Shown: in pieces, positions 1 to 5,303 of the stretch
Position numbering within the stretch: the first letter of the stretch is position 1
Layout of the letters: each line of letters starts with the position of its first letter
Source: JAVBLD01 sp031553705
GTDB taxonomy: Bacteria > Bacteroidota > Bacteroidia > Bacteroidales > Marinifilaceae
Length of the DNA: 6,761 bases
NCBI GenBank assembly: GCA_031553705.1
Contig: JAVBLD010000014.1
Location: 1 to 6,761 of the forward strand
Direction: 5' to 3'
The notes under the pieces: generated by a model
Told to the model about the DNA's origin: nothing
Databases searched by the model: none
What the model saw: only the letters and a program-made list of their open reading frames with translations
Position numbers and translations under genes: made by a program

Positions 1-2
1 AG

Positions 3-122
3 TTGATCAATGAACGGCCGGATGAGGCAATTAAACTGGTACTCCAGTTTAAGGCATGGTTGTTACAACAGAATCCACCGATCTTGGAAGATAACGGAAA
101 TGTAATGCAAGTCGCGATATAA
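3..122 (+). CDS. 3' end of an upstream gene, probably a small DUF4843-type lipoprotein
   Basis: The third frame is open from the left edge to a TAA at 120-122 and encodes 39 residues beginning LINERPDEAIKLV and ending in EDNGNVMQVAI. Only the C-terminus is in the window, so no signal peptide or domain core can be seen. The tail, an amphipathic helix-like stretch followed by an acidic DENG-like turn and a short hydrophobic end, resembles the C-termini I associate with DUF4843 lipoproteins. Those are usually encoded between SusD and a PKD-like lipoprotein, which is exactly what follows here, 67 bases downstream. Family assignment is therefore an inference from context and a weak tail resemblance. 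That this is a real coding end is more secure than its name: it is on the same strand as its neighbour and closely spaced to it. No terminator-like hairpin separates the two, so they are probably co-transcribed. Confidence 0.5.
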   Translation: MINERPDEAIKLVLQFKAWLLQQNPPILEDNGNVMQVAI

Positions 123-125
123 TAG

Positions 126-178
126 TGGCAGGCAGCAAGAAGATAATTGTGGATTTTGAATCTATTTTCAACTTTCAA
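126..178 (+). repeat. Degenerate heptamer repeats in the leader of the PKD-like lipoprotein gene
   Basis: Two short period-7 runs lie in the 67-base spacer. TGGCAGG followed by CAGCAAG (126-139) is G-rich, and its first unit is the exact reverse complement of the CCTGCCA unit found at 5255-5282. TTTTCAA followed by CTTTCAA (165-178) ends 11 bases before the ATG, and its CTTTCAA unit recurs at 5291-5297 just before the second permease gene. With only two units each, these would be dismissed alone; the support is the recurrence of the same units elsewhere in the window. No Bacteroidetes-type TAnnTTTG promoter element is convincing in this spacer. Confidence 0.35.
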
Positions 179-189
179 TCAGATTTAAT

Positions 190-1764
190 ATGAAAAAGAA
201 AAATATTATAGGATATATTCTTCCCCTGTTTTTACTAACAGGATGTTTTGAGGATAAGGGGAATTATGAGTATCTTGATCTGAACGGACCGGTTTGGACG
301 ATCAATACGGAACAAATTCCGGTTTATGTAACTACATATCAAGGTGATACAATACGAGTAAAAGCTCCGTTTTATTTCGCAAAGGATTCAACCGAAATGT
401 TGGCCAGGGTACGGTATGAGTGGAAAGTAAACAACAAAGTGATCTGCACGGACCGAAATTTTTATGGAGTAGCCGATTCAATCCTGGCTAAAATGGGGTT
501 GCCTGTTTCCCAAACCAATGGTATGGGCGGAACTTTTGCGATTATCGATACAAAAACGGGCATCAGTCACATGGCGCGCCTCTATTTTACCATTCGTCCA
601 TGGGTTTATCAGGGCGACTGGCTGATTTTATCGGAAAAAGGCGCGGATTCCAAAGTGTCATTTCTGAAAAAGAAAGCCCGGACAATCAACGGAGTGGTAA
701 ATACAAAATGGATTTTTCGCGACAATTACTACGAAGATTTCAATGAAACCCCACTATTAGGCCGTCCGATCAGTTTACGTTACGGACAAGGCATGAACAT
801 ATCATCCGTTAACGGTTCTACTTCTATTGTCACCGATAAAGCGGTTTATACCCTGAACAATGAGAACTTTAAGCTCCATGACAAGTTAAATGATCAATTT
901 ATGGATGGTACGCCTCCGAATTTTGTACCGGCCAATGTTTTCCAGTCCAGGTTGATCACCTATATTGCGACACAGGACGGAAGACTCTTCAGAAGGTTGA
1001 TGACCGACGATTGGTTTCAAGGAAAATTTATGACCGAGCCTTACATTATCGATAGTAAGGGGTATAACGTAACATGGTTCGGCACAGGACAAACCGCTCA
1101 GGGAAGTGCGATTGCAGCCAGTTACGACGAGTTGAACCGGAGAGTGCTGATGATCCGTCAGGCAGCGCCTTACAAGATCATGCCAGTGACTTTACTGGGG
1201 GGCGCCAGCGCTCCCGTGCCGGCTTGGGAGATGCCGGCAGGAACGAAGGTTCTGCATCTGTATCTCTCTCTGCACAAAGCAGGCACACCCGAAAGTACAA
1301 AAACGTTTACAATGATTTTCAACGATGCAAGTGGGAAGACCTGGATGACCGATTTCGTTGTTAATTATGACGGCAAGATCATCGAGCATGGCAACAACTC
1401 GCTTGAACCCTTTCCTGCAGGCAACCTGCCCGAAGGAACACGCTTCCTGACCTCTTCCGACACATGGGACAGGCAGCAGTATATATTCTATACCAAAGGA
1501 AACGAATTGCGTTATGTCAACCTGATCAATAAAGTAGATTATCCCTACCTGACATTCGGTTCCAATGTGATCGTAGCCCGCTATGCCGCATACAACATCA
1601 ATTACAAACAGCTGGCGGTAGGCCTTGCAAACGGTGATTTTATGCTATATAATATTTCCCGGTTCGATCTGCCTGTGCTTATGCCGGAAACAAAATGCAA
1701 CGTAGGAGGTAAAATTCAGGACATCATGGAGCTTCGAATAGATACCTTCTATGATGCGCCCTGA
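190..1764 (+). CDS. PKD-like family surface lipoprotein of a SusC/SusD-type locus
   Basis: Predicted outer-membrane lipoprotein of 524 residues, about the usual length for the Bacteroidetes PKD-like lipoprotein family (Pfam PKD_2). A basic N-terminus (MKKK) and a short hydrophobic core lead to the lipobox LLTGC, with acylation expected at Cys19. The next residues, FEDKGNYEY (20-28), match the family's characteristic C-x-[DE]-D-K-G-N-Y start. The acidic pair right after Cys resembles the Bacteroidetes lipoprotein export signal, which suggests surface exposure. Residues about 30-135 look like an Ig/PKD-like beta domain ending in RLYFTIRPW. Residues about 140-520 contain repeated short beta segments with GD/DG turns (for example 143-150, 256-268, 430-445, 473-489) that look propeller-like. 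No catalytic motif is seen. Such proteins sit downstream of SusC/SusD/DUF4843 genes and probably help bind or take up a nutrient; the ligand is unknown. The ATG at 190 is chosen because it gives a complete signal peptide. Confidence 0.88.
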   Translation: MKKKNIIGYILPLFLLTGCFEDKGNYEYLDLNGPVWTINTEQIPVYVTTYQGDTIRVKAPFYFAKDSTEMLARVRYEWKVNNKVICTDRNFYGVADSILAKMGLPVSQTNGMGGTFAIIDTKTGISHMARLYFTIRPWVYQGDWLILSEKGADSKVSFLKKKARTINGVVNTKWIFRDNYYEDFNETPLLGRPISLRYGQGMNISSVNGSTSIVTDKAVYTLNNENFKLHDKLNDQFMDGTPPNFVPANVFQSRLITYIATQDGRLFRRLMTDDWFQGKFMTEPYIIDSKGYNVTWFGTGQTAQGSAIAASYDELNRRVLMIRQAAPYKIMPVTLLGGASAPVPAWEMPAGTKVLHLYLSLHKAGTPESTKTFTMIFNDASGKTWMTDFVVNYDGKIIEHGNNSLEPFPAGNLPEGTRFLTSSDTWDRQQYIFYTKGNELRYVNLINKVDYPYLTFGSNVIVARYAAYNINYKQLAVGLANGDFMLYNISRFDLPVLMPETKCNVGGKIQDIMELRIDTFYDAP

Positions 1765-1794
1765 TCCCTATCAATCCGGAAACAACAAAACCCA

Positions 1795-1810
1795 GGGGGC
1801 TTCGGCCCCC
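1795..1810 (+). terminator. GC-rich hairpin with UUCG tetraloop, probable transcription terminator
   Basis: A perfect 6-bp stem, GGGGGC (1795-1800) with GCCCCC (1805-1810), encloses the loop TTCG, giving the extra-stable C(UUCG)G tetraloop in RNA. It begins 30 bases after the stop codon of the lipoprotein gene and lies 95 bases before the next start. It separates genes of clearly different function. The following bases (1811-1830) are pyrimidine-rich but contain no uninterrupted T tract, so it is not a textbook intrinsic terminator. It might instead be a 3'-end stabilising structure. Confidence 0.5.
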
Positions 1811-1905
1811 ACTCCTACCCTTACTTTATACGCTATGGAGAGATATCTCCGGATATTGTACTGGCCGGATGATACGGGGAAGTAGAATATATAATACTTA
1901 AAAGA

Positions 1906-4209
1906 ATGGAAAAATTAAGAACAATCTACAAAATTGCGCGGACGGAGTTACAAACGCTGTTTTACTCTCCGGTAGCCTGGTTAATCCTGATCATATTCAC
2001 ATTCCAGGCAAGTATGACCTTTTCGAATATCTTTATAAATTTTGCGAGAGGCCAGGAGATGGGATACAGGCTTTGGAATGTCACGCTGGGAACTTATGCC
2101 GGAATGTCCGGATTATTCACTGTGATACAAAATTATTTATATCTCTATATTCCGCTCCTGACGATGGGGCTTGTCAGCCGGGAATATAACAGCGGCTCAA
2201 TCAAGCTACTCTACTCCTCTCCATTGACTAATGTACAGATTATTCTGGGAAAATACCTGTCGATGATGATTTATGCGTTAGTTATGATCGGAGCGTTAAT
2301 GATTTTTGCATTATTCAGTATCGCTACCATCGAGCATGTGGATATACCGGCTATTCTTTCAGGGTTACTGGGACTATATCTGTTGATCTGCGCTTATGCA
2401 GCGATCGGTCTGTTTATGTCGAGCCTTACTTCATATCAGGTGGTAGCGGCAATGGGCACATTTGCCGCACTGTTTGCTTTGAACTTTGTCGGAAGAATGT
2501 GGCAGGATATCGAATTTGTACGCGACATCACCTATTGGCTATCGATCAACGGAAGAGCATCGGAGTTTATCAGCGGTTTGATATGCAGCGAGGATCTGTT
2601 CTACTTCCTGATTGTATCCGCTCTCTTTATCTCTCTTACAATCATCCGCTTGCAAGCTAAACGCCAGAAACTGCGTATCTCTGTCACAATAAGTAAATAT
2701 ATGCTCGTTGTGGCCGGAGCCATGATGTTAGGGTATCTCTCCTCACGGCCGAAACTGATGTCATATTACGATACTACCCGTACAAAAGTAAACACATTGA
2801 CTGAGAACAGTCAGGATATTGTAGCTCGGATGGACGGAGAATTGACTATCACTACGTTTGTAAATATCCTGGACCGGTATTACTACTACGGATTACCGCA
2901 AAGCGTTAACGAAGACCTGCAACGTTTCAGGCAGTATTGGCGGTTTAAACCGGAAATCAAATTCAAATATGTACGTTATTATGACAAGGCGGATAATCCG
3001 GATCTCGACAGAAATTATCCGAACCTTTCCGACAGGGAACGGATGATCAAAATGACCCAGAGTTGGCGTCTGGACTCTAATATGTTTATACGCCCGGAAG
3101 AGGTTAAAAAGATCGTCGATCTTTCCCCGGAAGGGAACCGTTTTGTCCGGTTACTGGAACGGGGTAACGGACAAAAGACTTTCTTGAGGGTTTACGATGA
3201 TCCTTATGTCCATCCATTCGAATCGGAGATATCAGCCGCATTCAAACGTCTGGTAATGGAATTACCACAAGTAGCTTTCCTGAAGGGACATGGCGAACGG
3301 GATTGTATCCGGGAAGGAGATCGCGATTATGGCCGGTTTGCTCAGGACAAACCTTTCCGTTATTCATTGATTAACAATGGATTTGACTTTAGGGAATTGA
3401 CACTTGGCAGTGACATACCGGAAGATATCAAAATACTGGTGATTGCCGATATGCGAAACCCGTTAACTCCGGAGGAGAATGAGCGTTTGAACCGTTATAT
3501 CGCCCGTGGAGGCAACCTGTTGATCACAGGTGAACCGCGCAGGCAAGAGGCAATGAATCCGTTAATCGAACAGTTTGGAGTACAATTTATGCCTGGACGC
3601 CTGGTGAAAAAAAGCGAAAATTACCAACCCGATTTTATCATCAGCACGCCTACCAAAGAAGCAGGGGAATTCTCCTATATTTTCAAAAACATGATAGCAT
3701 GGGAACAAGTTGTAACTATGCCAAGCACCACCGGATTGGCCTACACAGCAGACAAAGGCTTTACGGTAACCCCTCTTTTTGTGAGCGACACAACCGGCTG
3801 CTGGAATGAAGTGGAGACCACCGATTTTATCGATGATACGGTGCGGTTTAATCCGGCAGCAGGCGAAGTAGAGCGTTTGTATACAACGGCGTTGGCTCTT
3901 TCGCGGAAAGTGGGAGAAAAAGAACAGAAGATCTTTATACTCGGGGATGCCGATTGTATCAGCAACGGGGAGATCAGTATCAGCAGGAAGAATATCATGG
4001 CTTCCAACTATTCGCTGATCAACGCAGCCTTTTATTGGATGTCCGACGAAGAGGTGCCGATCAACGTCACCCGTCCTACGCCTCCCGACAGGGCCATACG
4101 GTTAAGCCTGACCGGAATGGAAATCTGGCGAGTCATATTTATGGGCGGTGTTCCGGCAACCCTGACCTTTTTCTCTATTTTAATCTGGATTCGCCGTAGA
4201 GGAAGGTAA
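1906..4209 (+). CDS. Fused ABC-2 permease / GldG-type auxiliary protein, first paralogue
   Basis: Inner-membrane ABC transporter subunit of 767 residues that joins two parts encoded separately as GldF and GldG in gliding Flavobacteria. Residues about 1-250 are an ABC-2-type permease with roughly six hydrophobic segments (about 23-44, 69-89, 119-141, 150-172, 178-197, 231-248), including the conserved stretch SREYNSGSIKLLYSSP (91-106), typical of GldF-like permeases. A seventh segment (about 265-279) leads into a large extracytoplasmic GldG-like domain (about 285-735) with the GHGERD motif (461-466), the LLITGEPRR strand-turn (538-546) and the GDADCISN motif (680-687). A final membrane helix (741-761) and the basic tail RRRGR place the C-terminus in the cytoplasm. 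It should partner with the ATPase encoded 41 bases downstream. The substrate is unknown, and gut Bacteroidales with such genes are not gliders. The start is supported by an in-frame stop at 1870 with no ATG between, and by alignment to the second paralogue. No clear promoter was found in 1811-1905. Confidence 0.9.
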   Translation: MEKLRTIYKIARTELQTLFYSPVAWLILIIFTFQASMTFSNIFINFARGQEMGYRLWNVTLGTYAGMSGLFTVIQNYLYLYIPLLTMGLVSREYNSGSIKLLYSSPLTNVQIILGKYLSMMIYALVMIGALMIFALFSIATIEHVDIPAILSGLLGLYLLICAYAAIGLFMSSLTSYQVVAAMGTFAALFALNFVGRMWQDIEFVRDITYWLSINGRASEFISGLICSEDLFYFLIVSALFISLTIIRLQAKRQKLRISVTISKYMLVVAGAMMLGYLSSRPKLMSYYDTTRTKVNTLTENSQDIVARMDGELTITTFVNILDRYYYYGLPQSVNEDLQRFRQYWRFKPEIKFKYVRYYDKADNPDLDRNYPNLSDRERMIKMTQSWRLDSNMFIRPEEVKKIVDLSPEGNRFVRLLERGNGQKTFLRVYDDPYVHPFESEISAAFKRLVMELPQVAFLKGHGERDCIREGDRDYGRFAQDKPFRYSLINNGFDFRELTLGSDIPEDIKILVIADMRNPLTPEENERLNRYIARGGNLLITGEPRRQEAMNPLIEQFGVQFMPGRLVKKSENYQPDFIISTPTKEAGEFSYIFKNMIAWEQVVTMPSTTGLAYTADKGFTVTPLFVSDTTGCWNEVETTDFIDDTVRFNPAAGEVERLYTTALALSRKVGEKEQKIFILGDADCISNGEISISRKNIMASNYSLINAAFYWMSDEEVPINVTRPTPPDRAIRLSLTGMEIWRVIFMGGVPATLTFFSILIWIRRRGR
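1915..3372 (+). repeat. Direct gene duplication: this segment matches 5304-6761
   Basis: The segment encoding residues 4-489 of the first permease/GldG protein aligns with 5304-6761 without a single gap; both spans are 1458 bases. By hand count 400 of 486 residues are identical (about 82%). Identical DNA runs are short: the longest I found are 33 bases (2566-2598 with 5955-5987) and 32 bases (3028-3059 with 6417-6448). Elsewhere many third positions differ. This is an old tandem duplication kept under selection rather than a fresh repeat. The matching copy continues beyond the window edge. Confidence 0.92.
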
Positions 4210-4210
4210 A

Positions 4211-4238
4211 ACAATTTACAATTAATAATTAACAATTA
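4211..4238 (+). repeat. Four tandem heptamers, consensus ACAATTA
   Basis: Directly after the stop codon of the first permease gene lie ACAATTT, ACAATTA, ATAATTA and ACAATTA in strict 7-base register, filling 28 of the 41 bases before the ATPase ATG at 4251. Only two positions depart from the consensus. The array is followed by an A-rich stretch and TATTTT before the start, which fits the A/T-rich, Shine-Dalgarno-less leaders of Bacteroidetes. It may affect initiation or simply be an intergenic repeat family; the sequence alone cannot tell. Confidence 0.7.
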
Positions 4239-4250
4239 AAAAAGTATTTT

Positions 4251-5189
4251 ATGAAAGAGTCAATTGTTAGAGTAGAGAACTTGTCTCATCGCTATAGTGT
4301 TCAATGGGCTGTCCGGGACATCAGTTTCGAAATCTCTTCCAACGGTATTTATGGTTTGTTAGGTTCCAATGGTGCGGGTAAATCCACCATCATGAATATT
4401 GTGTGCGGGGTTCTTAAACAAACAACAGGTAACGTATTTATCAAAGGCATCGATATGCGCCAGCATCCTGTAGAGGCGAAGCGCCACATCGGTTTCCTGC
4501 CGCAACGACCTCCGTTGCACATGGACCTGACTGTGGAAGAATTCCTGGTACATTGCGCCAATGTACGACTGATGCCTCCCAAAGAAATTCCTAAAGCGGT
4601 AGAAGTTGCAATGGCGCGCTGCGGAATCAGTCATTTCAGCAAACGGTTGGTACGCAACCTCTCCGGAGGTTACCAGCAACGGGTTGGTATTGCTCAGGCC
4701 ATTATTCATAATCCAGCTTTTGTAGTGCTTGACGAACCTACCAATGGACTCGACCCAAATCAGATCGTAGAAATCCGTAACCTGATCAAAGAGATTGCCG
4801 AGGACCGTACGGTAGTGCTTTCGACCCATATCCTGTCGGAAGTACAGGTTATGTGCGATTATATCCGGATGATCGAAGAGGGCCAATTGGTATTTGCCGG
4901 TACGGTGGATGAATTTGACAACTATATTATCCCCAGCTCTATACTGGTATCGATGATGGCCCCTCCTTCAACAGATGAACTATTGAAACTCCCGGGTATC
5001 GTAAAAGTCGATGAACTGGGCGGTCCCAGATACCGGATTCACTTCTCCGAGGTTCAGGACCTAGCGGAACATATCATCGAAACAAGTGTCGCAAAGGGTT
5101 GGCGTTTAACCGACATCACCCTGGAAAAGAGCTCGCTGGACAATATTTTTGCTGAACTGTCAAACAAAAAAGGGCAGGTGGCAAAATAA
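4251..5189 (+). CDS. ABC transporter ATP-binding protein, GldA/CcmA type
   Basis: Cytoplasmic ATPase of 312 residues that would power the transporter formed with the flanking permease/GldG proteins. All nucleotide-binding motifs are intact: Walker A GSNGAGKST (38-46), Q-loop Gln85 in FLPQRPPLH, signature LSGGYQQR (137-144), Walker B FVVLDE (157-162, with Asp161 and catalytic Glu162), D-loop GLD (166-168) and H-loop His193 in LSTHILSE. Residues about 215-312 form the C-terminal extension usual in the CcmA/GldA group, ending in the typical SSLDNIFAELS (295-305). The length is normal for the family. The gene is sandwiched between two paralogous membrane partners, 41 bases after the first and 114 (or 30) before the second, suggesting one operon. 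The last residues (GQVAK) are encoded by DNA that overlaps a G-rich heptamer repeat, so the extreme C-terminus may be repeat-derived. The substrate cannot be deduced. Confidence 0.95.
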   Translation: MKESIVRVENLSHRYSVQWAVRDISFEISSNGIYGLLGSNGAGKSTIMNIVCGVLKQTTGNVFIKGIDMRQHPVEAKRHIGFLPQRPPLHMDLTVEEFLVHCANVRLMPPKEIPKAVEVAMARCGISHFSKRLVRNLSGGYQQRVGIAQAIIHNPAFVVLDEPTNGLDPNQIVEIRNLIKEIAEDRTVVLSTHILSEVQVMCDYIRMIEEGQLVFAGTVDEFDNYIIPSSILVSMMAPPSTDELLKLPGIVKVDELGGPRYRIHFSEVQDLAEHIIETSVAKGWRLTDITLEKSSLDNIFAELSNKKGQVAK

Positions 5190-5275
5190 TTTTGAATAAA
5201 AAACAGAGTGATAACATAAATGGCAAAAGTACAGGCGGCAAAAACAGCAGGAACCCTGCCACTTGCCCCCTGCCC
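5172..5275 (+). promoter_or_regulatory. Possible competing RNA hairpins between the ATPase and second permease genes
   Basis: GGGCAGGTGGCAA (5172-5184, overlapping the ATPase stop region) can pair with TTGCCCCCTGCCC (5263-5275) at 12 of 13 positions, with a 78-base loop. A second copy, CAGGCGGCAA (5232-5241), can pair with the same C-rich bases (5263-5272) at 9 of 10 positions, with a 21-base loop. The two G-rich elements are near-identical direct repeats (5175-5186 and 5232-5243, 11 of 12 bases). Their pairings are mutually exclusive because they share a partner. The complementarity is read directly from the sequence; any role in attenuation, mRNA stability or translation of the second permease is an inference. 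Confidence 0.35.
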
Positions 5276-5284
5276 CCTGCCACC
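5255..5284 (+). repeat. Four tandem C-rich heptamers, consensus CCTGCCM
   Basis: CCTGCCA, CTTGCCC, CCTGCCC and CCTGCCA follow one another in exact 7-base register (5255-5282), with a trailing CC. The composition (almost only C, T and G on this strand) contrasts sharply with the A/T-rich sequence on both sides. The array ends 21 bases before the ATG at 5304. Between them lies the period-7-compatible stretch CAATTAA CTTTCAA TTAATTA. Bacteroidales intergenic regions are, from memory, prone to such heptamer runs; I cannot verify that here. Confidence 0.7.
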
Positions 5285-5303
5285 AATTAACTTTCAATTA
5301 ATT

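Noticed and set aside
1074..1364. Plus-strand open frame of 96 codons inside the lipoprotein gene
   Set aside because: It overlaps the lipoprotein in another frame; its composition is low-complexity and basic, with no family resemblance, so it is a shadow.
1843..1856. Small hairpin ATATC-TCCG-GATAT in the leader of the first permease
   Set aside because: A 5-bp A/T-rich stem is too weak and too likely by chance to call an operator or regulatory structure.
1821..1905. Possible Bacteroidetes promoter (TAnnTTTG type) before the ABC operon
   Set aside because: TACTTTAT (1822-1829) matches only part of the consensus and has no convincing TTTG about 20 bases upstream; no promoter can be supported by eye.
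1915..3372. Recent transposition or assembly duplication of the permease gene
   Set aside because: Synonymous differences are spread throughout, no inverted terminal repeats or target duplications flank the copies, and 18% of residues differ, so this is an old paralogous pair.
4359..4886. Long minus-strand open frame (175 codons) opposite the ATPase gene
   Set aside because: It lies wholly inside a clearly identified ABC ATPase with intact motifs, and its translation shows no recognisable domain; it is a shadow frame.
5255..5284. CRISPR-like repeat
   Set aside because: The units are 7 bases long and directly adjacent, with no spacers.
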